Assembly: GCF_003316765.1 (NCBI RefSeq)
Contig: NZ_NIJF01000107.1
Location: forward strand, 48,890-112,889
Length of the DNA stretch: 64,000 nt
Direction: 5' to 3'
From: Bacillus sp. P14.5
Lineage (GTDB): Bacteria; Bacillota; Bacilli; Bacillales; Bacillaceae_B
The notes under the pieces are model-generated. The model had not been told where the DNA came from. It saw nothing but the letters and a program-made list of their open reading frames with translations, and ran no database searches. The position numbers and the translations under genes are program-made. This document shows, in pieces, positions 54,348 through 63,543 of the stretch (within the stretch, counting starts at the first letter, position 1; each line of letters starts with the position of its first letter).

Positions 54348-55925
54348 TTATATTTTTCGGGAAAGAGACTGCCTGAATTCATTAGGCGTGACCCCTTCTT
54401 GTTTCTTAAACACCTTGCTGAAGTATTTTTCATTCTGATAGCCGACTCCATAAGCCACTTCATAGATTTTCAGATGAGGATTTTCAAGCAGTTTCTTGGC
54501 TCTGTCCATTCTAATACTCGTCAAGTAGTCCGTGATGGTTGCCTTATAATCCTGCTTGAATTTCCTGGAGATGTACTCCCTGCTGAGATAGAAGCGGTCG
54601 GCAATCTCCTGAAGAGTGATGTCCTCCTGGTAATGCTGCTGCAAATACTCTTCAATTTGCTGCATACTGTTCTTTTCTGTCTGGTATTTTGCCTGAGACA
54701 GAAGCTCCACCAGTTCCTTAAATTCTGCCGCTTTCTCCCTCTTAAACTGCTCAGGAGAAAAACTGCCGTCTTCACTCCAATAATCCCTGCCTTTATAAAA
54801 GGGACCTTCCCTGTTAATCTCGTATTCTTTCAGCCAGTTATTTCTCAGTAAATTAAACTGAGTTTCCCAGGCGGAAATTTGCTGCAGCGAGAATGTATAC
54901 TCTTTTTCCAGAGAATTAAATAGCGTGTGGAGCTGGGAATCAACTTGTTCCATACTGCCTGAACGCAAAGCCCACTTCAGCTCATTCGAATGATCCAGGA
55001 GATGAAGAAGAGGGCTGCTTGTCATTTCTTCAAGAACAGCCATTTTCTTTGAAGAAGTAAGGTCATGGTTCTGTAACACCCGATGAGCGGTATCATAGGC
55101 CTTTTTAAGGTCCACCGTGGCTTTGCCGGCTGCCAGAAGGGGATGAACCTTGCTGTATTGATAGATGGCCCTCACAATATCATTAAAGATAAGAGTACCG
55201 TTCTGTTCGTTCCATATGATGATCACTAATTCTTCTTCATTGTCGAGGTTCCGGAAACAAACCCCCTCATTGGTTTTCCTTACTATTTCGTTGGCAATGT
55301 TGCTCACAGTGAAAAATGCCAGTTCCCGGTCTCCCAGGAAGGCTGTCTTCACCAGCTGCTGGATCGGTATCAGGGCTATTTTCTTCTGTTTATTGGCGAT
55401 CGAGAGGCCAAACTCTTTTCGGACCCGGTAATCTTCCGCTGCCGAGACTTCTTCTGTTTGGCACAGCTTCGAGAAGAAACGGTCCCAATAGAGGGGCTTT
55501 ACTTCATTCAGAACCTGGATTTCTTCCACTTGTGCTCTCCTTGAAAGTGCCTGATCCTTCCACTCCCTGACCGCTTTATCCAGAGTCTCATTCAATACTT
55601 CAGGTTCAATCGGCTTCAATATATAGTCGAAGCTTTTATAATAGAGGGCATTCCTCAAGTACTCAAAATCATCATGTCCGCTGACAACGATGGTTTTACT
55701 GTTGACCTCAGCCGAATGCAGCCATTTTAAAAGACTAATTCCGTCTCTTCGCGGCATCCTCATATCTGTAAAAATGATCTCAGGGCGGTGTTTCTTGATC
55801 AGCTCGATGGCTTCCTCTCCATCTTCCGCTTCTAAAATGGTATGTATTCCGTGGATTTCCCACTGTGCCAGCAAAATCAATCCTTCCCTGACATGCTTTT
55901 CATCATCCACGATGAGTGCTTTCAT
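54348..55925 (-). CDS. AraC-type response regulator (YesN-like)
   Basis: The protein of about 525 residues has an N-terminal receiver with the acidic pair DDE, phosphoacceptor Asp in FTDMRMPRRDG near residue 54, and Lys in LKPI near residue 104. A long middle region follows, then a C-terminal AraC/XylS DNA-binding domain with two HTH units (TLQEIADRFYLSREYISRKF and IYEVAYGVGYQNEKYFSKVF). It overlaps the histidine kinase gene by 23 bases and is certainly its partner. It probably activates the ABC transporter operon in response to extracellular sugar. The ATG at 55925 follows GGAGGGTGAG. Confidence 0.92.
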   Translation of the reverse strand: MKALIVDDEKHVREGLILLAQWEIHGIHTILEAEDGEEAIELIKKHRPEIIFTDMRMPRRDGISLLKWLHSAEVNSKTIVVSGHDDFEYLRNALYYKSFDYILKPIEPEVLNETLDKAVREWKDQALSRRAQVEEIQVLNEVKPLYWDRFFSKLCQTEEVSAAEDYRVRKEFGLSIANKQKKIALIPIQQLVKTAFLGDRELAFFTVSNIANEIVRKTNEGVCFRNLDNEEELVIIIWNEQNGTLIFNDIVRAIYQYSKVHPLLAAGKATVDLKKAYDTAHRVLQNHDLTSSKKMAVLEEMTSSPLLHLLDHSNELKWALRSGSMEQVDSQLHTLFNSLEKEYTFSLQQISAWETQFNLLRNNWLKEYEINREGPFYKGRDYWSEDGSFSPEQFKREKAAEFKELVELLSQAKYQTEKNSMQQIEEYLQQHYQEDITLQEIADRFYLSREYISRKFKQDYKATITDYLTSIRMDRAKKLLENPHLKIYEVAYGVGYQNEKYFSKVFKKQEGVTPNEFRQSLSRKI

Positions 55926-57717
55926 GAGTCTCACCCTCCATCTCAGCCGGCAGCCTCATGGTAACCACAAAGCCCCCGCCTTCTTTATTCTGAAAATCAA
56001 GGCTTGCCTCACTATCATAGTAAAGCTTCAATCTCATATACACATTCTTCAAGCCTATGTTTGTATCCCCGCCAGTCTTGTTCTTTGCATTTGTCCGGAA
56101 GTGGGCATGAATCTCTTTTAGCCTTTCTGCGGTAACCCCTGCTCCATTATCCTCGATCGTGATAATCAGGTATTCTTTCTCTCTACTACACTTCAACTTT
56201 AGTGTCCCTGTTCCCTCCCTGATATCGAATCCATGCTTGAAATAGTTTTCTATGACAGGCTGAATCAGCATTTTCGGCACTCTTGCATCCCATACACTTT
56301 CATCTACCTCTACCGAGTATAGAAGATTTTCTCCGAATCTCTCTTTTTGTAACAGAAGATAGGCGTTAGTATAATTTATTTCTTTCCTCAATGTCACTAT
56401 GTCTTCTTCCATATCCATCCCATACCTCATGATTTTAGAAAGGTGTGTAAGCAGCGTATAAATTTGCGGTACTTTATTTTTTAATGCAATGGTGCCGATG
56501 GATTGAAGGGCATTATACAGAAAGTGCGGGTTAATCTGGGATTGCAGCACCTTCAACTGATTTGTCTTATTCTCCAATTGAAGCTTGTATTCCCTGTTAA
56601 TCAGATGATTCACCCTGGTGATCATCTCCTGAAACCGAGATCCAAGCATCCCTATTTCATCCGTTCCGAAAGACTGTGATTCTATCTTCATGTCTCCCTT
56701 TTCGACCTTCTGGATACTCTGAAGCAGCACACGGATCGGGGAGGTGATTTTAAAGGAAACGAAAAGGACTGACAGGATCACAAGCGTCAGGCCGATGACA
56801 CCGAACATGATATTGATCTTTGCAACACTAAACGCGCTTTCGTAAAGGTTGGCGTAGGATACCCTTTTGACCAGGATCCACCCGCCCGAGGAAGGAGAAA
56901 GCCTGTCGTAAATCATCACCCCGCTGAACGAGTCTTCCTTCCACTCAAGGGTGCCTGATGTCTCATTTCCTTCCACAATTTCAGGTATCCATTCCTGACT
57001 CTTCTGGTTGCGGGAAATATTGCTGTTGGAGCTGTAGATCATATCTCCCTCCGAGCTCAGGAGATAAAACTCCTCGGTATCGGCATTGTATAAATTCTTG
57101 CTGAGATTCACGATTTTTTCAGGTGCAATATCCAGTGAAATATATCCCAGGACTTCATCATCCGGCACATTAGTGAAGGCACGGTGAATTTTCACTATGT
57201 TTTTTGAGCTTTTTCCGGTATTTTCCTGCTGCGTGTAAGCAGGCTCGATGAACATATTGTAGGGACTTCGCCTGGCATTCATGAAAGCCTCATAGGTTGA
57301 ATCGTTCTTTCTGTTTGAAAAGACCACCGTGGAATGTTTGGTTGCCGACACGACCCTGTCATCCTCCGCGAAGGATATTCTGACTCCTCTGATTGTGTCT
57401 TCAGTATAGAGTATCGTTTGCACCACATTTTTCACGATTCCTATGGTCAGGTAATTGCTCTCATTTCCTGGAGATCGCATATAATTGATGAAATCCGGAT
57501 TATTATATAGTGAAATCGTCAGCCCATTCAATTCATTGACGTAGCTTTCCAAGTTGACTTTCCCCTGATAAAGAAGGTTGCTGCTTTCCTGGACGACCTC
57601 TTCTTCTATTGAATTCTTCGTATATAAATATGTAATGATAATGGAGCTTCCAAAGGGTATGATCGTCGTCAGCATCAGCAGGACAATCAGTTTATTCCGG
57701 ATACTGTTCTTGAGCAT
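55903..57717 (-). CDS. YesM-type sensor histidine kinase
   Basis: The 604-residue membrane kinase has TM1 at about residues 11-31, an extracellular sensor (dCache-like) domain to about residue 300, TM2 (IMFGVIGLTLVILSVLFVSF), a HAMP domain, then the His_kinase (PF06580) motif QSQINPHFLYNALQS with the phosphorylated His near residue 408. The HATPase C domain has the N-box VIENYFKHGF and G-box ITIEDNGAGV. It senses a carbohydrate or its bound transporter protein and phosphorylates the AraC-type regulator. It has its own promoter with a cre site upstream and lies behind the SBP gene. Confidence 0.92.
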   Translation of the reverse strand: MLKNSIRNKLIVLLMLTTIIPFGSSIIITYLYTKNSIEEEVVQESSNLLYQGKVNLESYVNELNGLTISLYNNPDFINYMRSPGNESNYLTIGIVKNVVQTILYTEDTIRGVRISFAEDDRVVSATKHSTVVFSNRKNDSTYEAFMNARRSPYNMFIEPAYTQQENTGKSSKNIVKIHRAFTNVPDDEVLGYISLDIAPEKIVNLSKNLYNADTEEFYLLSSEGDMIYSSNSNISRNQKSQEWIPEIVEGNETSGTLEWKEDSFSGVMIYDRLSPSSGGWILVKRVSYANLYESAFSVAKINIMFGVIGLTLVILSVLFVSFKITSPIRVLLQSIQKVEKGDMKIESQSFGTDEIGMLGSRFQEMITRVNHLINREYKLQLENKTNQLKVLQSQINPHFLYNALQSIGTIALKNKVPQIYTLLTHLSKIMRYGMDMEEDIVTLRKEINYTNAYLLLQKERFGENLLYSVEVDESVWDARVPKMLIQPVIENYFKHGFDIREGTGTLKLKCSREKEYLIITIEDNGAGVTAERLKEIHAHFRTNAKNKTGGDTNIGLKNVYMRLKLYYDSEASLDFQNKEGGGFVVTMRLPAEMEGETHESTHRG

Positions 57718-57749
57718 AATGGCGATCCTCCAAGTCTTTCATATACACT

Positions 57750-57791
57750 AGTATAGTGTGTATCCCCAAACTAATGGAAGCGTTTTTTTCA
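57750..57791 (-). promoter_or_regulatory. Promoter of the kinase-regulator pair with overlapping cre site
   Basis: On the minus strand TTCCAT (57779-57774) and TATACT (57755-57750) are 18 bases apart. The cre-like ATGGAAGCGTTTTTTTCA (plus strand 57774-57791) covers the -35 box, consistent with CcpA repression in glucose. Confidence 0.65.
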
Positions 57792-57817
57792 GGGTGCATC
57801 TTTCAGTAGATATAGCA

Positions 57818-57851
57818 ATAGAAAGCATGCCTTTTTAGACATGCTTTCTAT
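57818..57851 (-). other. Intercistronic hairpin after the sugar-binding protein gene
   Basis: Perfect 12-bp arms (57818-57829 and 57840-57851) with a ten-base loop lie just after the stop. There is no T-run, so partial termination or 3'-end protection of the upstream transporter message is likelier. This would favour high binding-protein expression. Confidence 0.75.
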
Positions 57852-57859
57852 TAAAATGA

Positions 57860-59146
57860 TTACTTCAAGTTATCCCAAGACTGCTGGAATCTCTCAAGCA
57901 ATGTATCATAATCGATTTTCCCTGCCGCATACTCTTGGATAGCTGCAGCAAATTCTTTATTTGCTCCATCCGGCCATCTGAACCAAGTCCAAGGAATCGT
58001 TTTCTCTTCTTTAGAATATTCAAGAATAGACTGTCCAAGGTCCCCAAGACCCGCCGGTTCGATATTATCGAACGCTGGAATGAAGGCAAATTCCTCAGTG
58101 ATGTAGCGCTTGCCGGTTTCAGAAGAAACCATCCATTCCAAGAATGTTTTCGCTTCTTCAAGATGCTCGGAGTTCTTATTCAGCACCCAGTTATTCGGTA
58201 CTCCTACCGGCAGGCGGTCTGCGCTGCTTTCATCGTTGCTGTTCGGGATTGGCAGGAAGCCCATGTTGATTTCAGGATCGATTTCAGTGATCATGTTTTC
58301 AGTCCAGTTCCCCTGTTGAAGCATAGCTGTTTCACCAGAAGCAAATAGAGTGACTTGAGTATTATAATCAGTAGTTAATGGGTTGTCGTTTGCATATTTA
58401 AGCTCAGTATCAAGAACTTCTTTAAATTCCTTGAACTTCTCATTTCCTGTGATTTTTTCAGATCCATCATACAGTCCTTCAATGAAAGCAACAGGATCAT
58501 CCTGCTGTGCAAATGGGATGTTCAGCAAATGCTGCCCGATTACCCACCACTCACCATATCCTGCAGAAAATGGAGTGATTCCGGCAGCTTTCAATTTTTC
58601 AGATGCATCTTTCAATTCATCAATTGTAGCAGGAGCTTCAGTGATTCCTGCTTCATCAAACAGGTCTTTGTTATAAACAAAGCCATATCCTTCAAGGTTG
58701 ACCGGCATACCGTACAGCTTGCCGTCCTCATCTGTCATAGGCACCTTGCCAATTGGAAGAACATGCTCCACCCAAGGCTCACCTGAAAGATCAGCTAATT
58801 TTTCTTTCCACAGTTCCAGTTCCTTGAATCCACCGTTGTTGAAAATATCAGGTTCTTCACCTGATGCAAATTTAGCCTTTAGTGCCGCACCGTAATCAGC
58901 ACCACCGCCGACTGTCTCAAGCTTCACTTTGATGTTTGGATGCTCAGCTTCGAATTCTTTAATCATTTCCGCAAGCTGATCGGCAATTTCAACCTTAAAT
59001 TGGAAGAAGTTCAGTGTTACCACTTCATCGTCATTCCCTGAATCTGAGTTGCCATTGGAATTACCTGAAGTGTTTTCAGAAGAACATCCGGCTGCAATAC
59101 CGAATACAAAAACTAAAGACATACATAAAAGCAGAAAACGTTTCAT
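57860..59146 (-). CDS. ABC transporter sugar-binding lipoprotein (family 1)
   Basis: The 428-residue exported protein has a signal peptide with lipobox IAAGC (Cys21), then a Ser/Asn/Gly linker, and a family-1 periplasmic binding fold: TLNFFQFKVEIADQLAEMI, GGADYGAALKAKFASGEEPD, and TAMLQQGNWTENMI. It captures an oligosaccharide or sugar derivative for the two permeases encoded upstream. No ATPase gene is in the operon, so a shared MsmX-type ATPase is presumably used, as in many Bacillus sugar importers. ATG follows GGGAGG. Confidence 0.92.
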   Translation of the reverse strand: MKRFLLLCMSLVFVFGIAAGCSSENTSGNSNGNSDSGNDDEVVTLNFFQFKVEIADQLAEMIKEFEAEHPNIKVKLETVGGGADYGAALKAKFASGEEPDIFNNGGFKELELWKEKLADLSGEPWVEHVLPIGKVPMTDEDGKLYGMPVNLEGYGFVYNKDLFDEAGITEAPATIDELKDASEKLKAAGITPFSAGYGEWWVIGQHLLNIPFAQQDDPVAFIEGLYDGSEKITGNEKFKEFKEVLDTELKYANDNPLTTDYNTQVTLFASGETAMLQQGNWTENMITEIDPEINMGFLPIPNSNDESSADRLPVGVPNNWVLNKNSEHLEEAKTFLEWMVSSETGKRYITEEFAFIPAFDNIEPAGLGDLGQSILEYSKEEKTIPWTWFRWPDGANKEFAAAIQEYAAGKIDYDTLLERFQQSWDNLK

Positions 59147-59217
59147 AATTAGTGTGACCTCCCTGGTATTAATTCATATTGTATATAAATTCCTGGATAT
59201 TACCAGGAACTTTATAT

Positions 59218-60045
59218 CTACTTAATTGAACCTGATGCAATTCCTTTAATAATGTGCTTCTGTAAGAACAGGAAGAAAATGATGACCGGCGTGATTCCGA
59301 GAACCAATGCCGCAAGTCCCATATCCCACTGTTTCGTATATTGAGCAAAGAAAGAGCTCGCTGCCAAGGGAATCGTCCTTAACTCCGCATCTTGGAGAAC
59401 AAGCAAAGGAAGCAGGTAATCGTTCCAGATCCATAATGTGTTCAGGATGATCACTGTTACAGTAATCGGCTTAAGCAGCGGGAATACAATCCTCCAAAAT
59501 ACTCCAAACTGGCTGCAGCCATCAATCATCGCAGATTCCTCGATTTCTATCGGTACTGTTTTGACGAAACCGTGGAAAAGGAACAAGGACAAAGGTACAC
59601 CAAAGCCAAAATACATAATGATCAAACCTGGAATGCTGTTTGTCAGCTGCAATGCACCTCCCAGCTTCATAAGAGGAATCATGACTGTCTGGAATGGAAT
59701 GACCATTGCGGAAACAAAGATTACAAACAGAATCTTACTGAACCTGCCTGGTGTCCTAACCATCTTCCAGGCAGCCATCGAGCTGATGATCACCAGACCA
59801 ATATTACTAAAGACTGTGATGACCAGAGAATTCCAAAAGGCTCTTGGAAAGTTGATGATATCCCAAACCTTTGCGTAGTTGGAAAACAGAAATTCTTCCG
59901 GCCAAGCTGCAGCATCAATTAATATTGCAGCAAAAGGCTTTACTGAGTTAATCAGCACAAAGTAGAAGGGAACCAGGAAAATAAGCCCTACTATAATACC
60001 AATGATTTCAAATACAAATGGCCTTTTGGTATAACTGCTGCCCAT
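59218..60045 (-). CDS. ABC sugar transporter permease (MalG-like)
   Basis: The 275-residue protein has six membrane segments and the inner-membrane permease EAA loop ESAMIDGCSQFGVFWRIVFPLLKP near residue 180, which contacts the ATPase. Its ATG overlaps the stop of the upstream permease gene (TAATG), so translation is coupled. It forms a heterodimeric channel with that protein. The C-terminus ends in KGIASGSIK, as usual for the MalG group. Confidence 0.92.
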   Translation of the reverse strand: MGSSYTKRPFVFEIIGIIVGLIFLVPFYFVLINSVKPFAAILIDAAAWPEEFLFSNYAKVWDIINFPRAFWNSLVITVFSNIGLVIISSMAAWKMVRTPGRFSKILFVIFVSAMVIPFQTVMIPLMKLGGALQLTNSIPGLIIMYFGFGVPLSLFLFHGFVKTVPIEIEESAMIDGCSQFGVFWRIVFPLLKPITVTVIILNTLWIWNDYLLPLLVLQDAELRTIPLAASSFFAQYTKQWDMGLAALVLGITPVIIFFLFLQKHIIKGIASGSIK

Positions 60046-60986
60046 TATGCCTCAACCTCCTTCTTCTTCGTCAGCATGACTTGAACCGTTGTGAAGACGG
60101 CCACAACTACAAAGAATAGGATGGATTTCGCTGTACCCAAGCCATAACGGTTGTTCTGGAACGCTTCCTGATAAATATTAATGGCCACTGACTGTGTCGA
60201 ATTGAAAGGTCCGCCGCCAGTCAGGGAAATATTGAGATCAAATATTTTAAAGGCCATAGAAATGGTCAAGAAGAAACAAATCGTAAATGCCGGCAATATT
60301 AACGGAATGATGATCTTTGTTAAAACTGCCCAAGCTGATGCTCCATCAATTTTAGCAGCCTCCAGAAGTGAGTTATCAACACCCTGTAATGCCGCAACAT
60401 ATATGACCATCATGTATCCACTGATCTGCCAGGCAAAGACAATCACGATTCCCCAGAAGGCAGTGTTCTCATCACCCAGCCATGGCATCTTAAAAAATCC
60501 GATCCCTGTCATGTTTCCAATAGAGGCAAACCCTTTTACAAAGATGAACTGCCAGATGAATCCAAGCAGCAATCCGCCAATAACATTAGGAATGAAGAAA
60601 ACTGTTCTTAATATATTCCTAGTTTTCAAGGCTGCGTTAAGAAGCAGCGCAAAGCTGAAACCTATTAAATTACTAATGATGACTGCAGCAAACATAAATT
60701 TAGTTGTAAACATAAAGGAGTTGAAGAAAACAGGATCATCTGTGAAAATCCTTTTATAGTTCTCAATCCCAACCCACTGAACCGCAGAACTGACTCCATT
60801 CCATGAAGTAAAAGAATAATAAAGCCCCATCAAAAATGGCACAATCTGAATCACCAGGAAAAACAGCAGTGCTGGTCCCACAAAGGCTGCGTAGGTCAGC
60901 ATGCTCTTATACTTCCTCTTCTTCATGGATGCCGTCTTGATCTGTATCTCCGGACTCACTGGCCCTGTCTCAATCTTTGTCTCCAC
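60045..60986 (-). CDS. ABC sugar transporter permease (MalF-like), first gene of the operon
   Basis: The protein of about 313 residues has a basic N-terminal tail (MKKRKYK) and six membrane segments starting with LTYAAFVGPALLFFLV. The EAA motif is EAAKIDGASAWAVLTKIIIP near residue 215. An in-frame GTG lies at 60995 but GTG 60986 has a better distance to AGGCGG; the N-terminus is uncertain by a few residues. It is the first gene downstream of a cre-containing promoter and pairs with the MalG-like permease. Confidence 0.9.
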   Translation of the reverse strand: METKIETGPVSPEIQIKTASMKKRKYKSMLTYAAFVGPALLFFLVIQIVPFLMGLYYSFTSWNGVSSAVQWVGIENYKRIFTDDPVFFNSFMFTTKFMFAAVIISNLIGFSFALLLNAALKTRNILRTVFFIPNVIGGLLLGFIWQFIFVKGFASIGNMTGIGFFKMPWLGDENTAFWGIVIVFAWQISGYMMVIYVAALQGVDNSLLEAAKIDGASAWAVLTKIIIPLILPAFTICFFLTISMAFKIFDLNISLTGGGPFNSTQSVAINIYQEAFQNNRYGLGTAKSILFFVVVAVFTTVQVMLTKKKEVEA

Positions 60987-61018
60987 CGGTATCACCGCCT
61001 GACTTAATACTTTCCTAA

Positions 61019-61040
61019 AGTATAATGGAAGCGCTTTCTC
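61019..61040 (-). promoter_or_regulatory. cre site and -10 box of the sugar operon
   Basis: ATGGAAGCGCTTTCTC (plus strand 61025-61040) is a good match to the CcpA cre consensus. It lies between a TATACT -10 box (minus strand, 61024-61019) and a weak -35, so CcpA would block the promoter. The weak -35 fits activation by the operon's own response regulator. Confidence 0.8.
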
Positions 61041-61224
61041 GAAGAGGTATACTGAATTGACAAAGAAGGGGCAAAATTTTGATTACTTGGTGACAGTCAC
61101 CACCCGAAGAATGTAGATACTTGTCGAATGGAGGTTAGGTATCTAATATATTTAGTTCTTAAGAAATGTTGATGTTTTCTCCAGCAGGTATACGGCTCCA
61201 AGTGGCTGGCGTTGAAAATAACTA

Positions 61225-61440
61225 ACGGATTTATAAAGGGAGATTATACCGCTATTTGCTGATTTGTGCTGATTTTGTGGTAAATAAGGGGAGTTATTCC
61301 CTTTATTGAAAGCATAAGTAACAATTTCCTAGTCTTTCTAGTCAAATAAGGGGAATCTCTCCCTCTATTTAAGCTAATTTCAGTGCTATTTCTTGAATAA
61401 GGGGAATTTTTCCCTCTATTGAATAGGCTAAAAATACCTC
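61225..61440. repeat. Degenerate intergenic array 5
   Basis: Copies of (A)AATAAGGGGAAT...TCCCTCTATT occur near 61230, 61282, 61344 and 61395, with steps of 52, 62 and 51. Arms AATAAGGGGA and TCCCTCTATT pair within each copy. It lies between the sugar operon promoter and the tRNA operon terminator. Confidence 0.75.
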
Positions 61441-61552
61441 ACGTGAATCGATAAGAGCAGCCTAATACTTTTCATGGTTCAAAAAGCGGCATTCTTAACC
61501 TGAGTCTAATTAAGAATTACCTTTCGAGCCGCGGCAATCAATGTTCTCAATA

Positions 61553-61703
61553 AAAAGAGTGGTATTTCTTATTATTCTCTTGAGATCCCCTGCTAGGCTG
61601 AGCATTCGAACTGGAAAGCCCGTCGTCACACAGGAGATTTTATATGTTTCTTTCCAATTGACGCCGTAAGTCCAAGTAGTAAATACAACACCACTCTTCT
61701 TCT
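61553..61703. other. Imperfect inverted-repeat element
   Basis: The plus-strand start AGAGTGGTATT and the complement of the far end, AGAGTGGTGTTGTATTT, match as terminal inverted repeats of a segment of about 150 bases. It could be a remnant MITE or a folded RNA. A 75-codon minus-strand frame runs through it without a start codon. The surrounding bases (61441-61552, 61704-61769) show no feature. Confidence 0.35.
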
Positions 61704-61769
61704 TAAAAGTTGACCAGCACTAACGTGAGCAGATCAAAAGGATCCTATCCTTGGATATTATTAATAAAA

Positions 61770-61809
61770 AAAGAACACAAAAAAGCCTCTCTCAAAATGA
61801 GAAAGGCTT
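61770..61809 (-). terminator. Terminator of the 5S-tRNA operon
   Basis: Stem AAGCCTCTCTC/GAGAAAGGCTT (one mismatch) with TTTTTTGTGTTCTTTTTTT on the minus strand. Confidence 0.88.
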
Positions 61810-61822
61810 GAGTATGTATGTA

Positions 61823-61896
61823 TGGAGCGGGTGAAGGGAATCGAACCCTCATCATCAGCTTGGAAGGCTGAGGTTTTACCACTAAACTACACCCGC
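61823..61896 (-). tRNA. tRNA-Gly(TCC)
   Basis: Cloverleaf with anticodon loop CTTCCAA, GGTTCGATTCC T-arm and encoded CCA. Last tRNA of the operon. Confidence 0.93.
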
Positions 61897-61906
61897 AATA
61901 TACATA

Positions 61907-61991
61907 TGGTACCGGTGGCCGGGGTCGAACCGGCACTCCAGAAGGAACACGATTTTGAGTCGTGCGCGTCTGCCAATTCCGCCACACCGGC
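61907..61991 (-). tRNA. tRNA-Leu(CAA)
   Basis: Class II tRNA with a long variable arm, anticodon loop CTCAAAA and encoded CCA. Confidence 0.93.
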
Positions 61992-62001
61992 AAGTGTTGT
62001 T

Positions 62002-62075
<74 letters not shown>

Positions 62076-62080
62076 AACAA

Positions 62081-62155
62081 TGGAGCGGAAGACGGGATTC
62101 GAACCCGCGACCCCCACCTTGGCAAGGTGGTGTTCTACCACTGAACTACTTCCGC
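62081..62155 (-). tRNA. tRNA-Gly(GCC)
   Basis: Anticodon loop TTGCCAA, encoded CCA. Confidence 0.93.
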
Positions 62156-62160
62156 AAGAT

Positions 62161-62235
62161 TGGCTGGGCTAGCTGGATTCGAACCAACGCATGTCGCAGT
62201 CAAAGTGCGATGCCTTACCGCTTGGCTATAGCCCA
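62161..62235 (-). tRNA. tRNA-Gln(TTG)
   Basis: Anticodon loop CTTTGAC, encoded CCA. Confidence 0.93.
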
Positions 62236-62278
62236 TTGATATATAATATGCAGCTATGAAGTAATTTGTGAAAACTTA

Positions 62279-62355
62279 TGGGGCGACTGATGGGAATCGA
62301 ACCCACGAATGTCGGAACCACAATCCGATGCGTTAACCACTTCGCCACAATCGCC
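62279..62355 (-). tRNA. tRNA-His(GTG)
   Basis: Anticodon loop TTGTGGT, C73 discriminator paired with the extra 5' G, encoded CCA. Confidence 0.92.
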
Positions 62356-62366
62356 ACAAGTTAAAT

Positions 62367-62440
62367 TGGCAGGGGTAGTAGGAATCGAACCCACACCGGA
62401 GGTTTTGGAGACCTCTGTTCTACCTTTAAACTATACCCCT
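62367..62440 (-). tRNA. tRNA-Trp(CCA)
   Basis: Anticodon loop CTCCAAA, encoded CCA. Confidence 0.93.
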
Positions 62441-62482
62441 ATGAAATTATCTTTTAATGATATTACTTTGTTTAGTAAGAGA

Positions 62483-62566
62483 TGGTGGAGGGGGGCAGAT
62501 TCGAACTGCCGAACCCGAAGGAGCGGATTTACAGTCCGCCGCGTTTAGCCACTTCGCTACCCCTCC
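62483..62566 (-). tRNA. tRNA-Tyr(GTA)
   Basis: Class II tRNA, anticodon loop CTGTAAA, encoded CCA. Confidence 0.93.
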
Positions 62567-62577
62567 ATATATCCCGA

Positions 62578-62653
<76 letters not shown>

Positions 62654-62664
62654 AATCTGGAAAA

Positions 62665-62740
62665 TGGTGGCTCAGGACGGAATCGAACCGCCGACACATG
62701 GATTTTCAGTCCATTGCTCTACCAACTGAGCTACTGAGCC
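62665..62740 (-). tRNA. tRNA-Phe(GAA)
   Basis: Anticodon loop CTGAAAA, encoded CCA. Separated from tRNA-Asp by a 196-base spacer. Confidence 0.93.
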
Positions 62741-62747
62741 ATATTTG

Positions 62748-62880
62748 TTTCAGCTTCCGCTAAGCTGCGAATTTCTTCGTCAGCGCCTTCGCTCACATCC
62801 TCACGCACCTGTCAGTGCGCTCCGGTGTTCACTCAGTTGCTTCCTTGAACTTCTTGCTTATCGAAACCCTCTTAGTTTGA
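62748..62880. repeat. Structured GC-rich insert in the Phe-Asp tRNA spacer
   Basis: The 196-base spacer is far longer than the other tRNA spacers. It holds short hairpins (CAGCTT/AAGCTG, CGCAC/GTGCG) and a GCGCCTTCGCTCAC stretch that I recall from other Bacillaceae rRNA/tRNA spacers. It looks like a dispersed repeat inserted in the operon. Confidence 0.5.
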
Positions 62881-62936
62881 ACTATGATTTCATTGGGACA
62901 ATCCCAATTCCATCAAATTCTATTGTATCATGAAAA

Positions 62937-63013
62937 TGGCGGTCCGGACGGGACTCGAACCCGCGACCTCCTGCGTGACAGGCAGGCATTCTAACCAACT
63001 GAACTACCGGACC
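62937..63013 (-). tRNA. tRNA-Asp(GTC)
   Basis: Anticodon loop CTGTCAC, encoded CCA. Confidence 0.93.
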
Positions 63014-63108
63014 AGGGATTTTGCTGACAAGCAAAATATCCTTCATTAGTGAAAGGGACATTTATTATTGTCAAAACCTCTATCCTTTTTTACAAGGATT
63101 AAATGGTA

Positions 63109-63182
<74 letters not shown>

Positions 63183-63275
63183 ACGATAAAATGTAGTTTT
63201 TTACTCCGCTTCGCTTTTGCGCTGAAGCCTTTTAATAAGGAAGTTTATTTACTCCGCTTCGCTTCGTAAAAAACA

Positions 63276-63351
63276 TGGTGGAGGATGACGGGATCGAACC
63301 GCCGACCCTCTGCTTGTAAGGCAGATGCTCTCCCAGCTGAGCTAATCCTCC
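63276..63351 (-). tRNA. tRNA-Val(TAC)
   Basis: Anticodon loop CTTACAA, encoded CCA. In its upstream spacer ACTCCGCTTCGCTT occurs twice (63200 and 63251). Confidence 0.93.
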
Positions 63352-63358
63352 AGTATAA

Positions 63359-63433
63359 TGGTGACCCCTACGGGATTCGAACCCGTGTTACCGCCGTGAA
63401 AGGGCGGTGTCTTAACCGCTTGACCAAGGGGCC
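63359..63433 (-). tRNA. tRNA-Glu(TTC)
   Basis: Anticodon loop CTTTCAC, encoded CCA. Confidence 0.93.
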
Positions 63434-63446
63434 GTAAAAGTTATAA

Positions 63447-63538
63447 TGGCGGAGAGCAAGGGATTTGAACCCTTGAGACAGGGTTACCCGCCTACACGAT
63501 TTCCAATCGTGCTCCTTCGGCCACTCGGACAGCTCTCC
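63447..63538 (-). tRNA. tRNA-Ser(GGA)
   Basis: Class II tRNA with a long variable arm, anticodon loop TTGGAAA, encoded CCA. Confidence 0.93.
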
Positions 63539-63543
63539 ATTAT

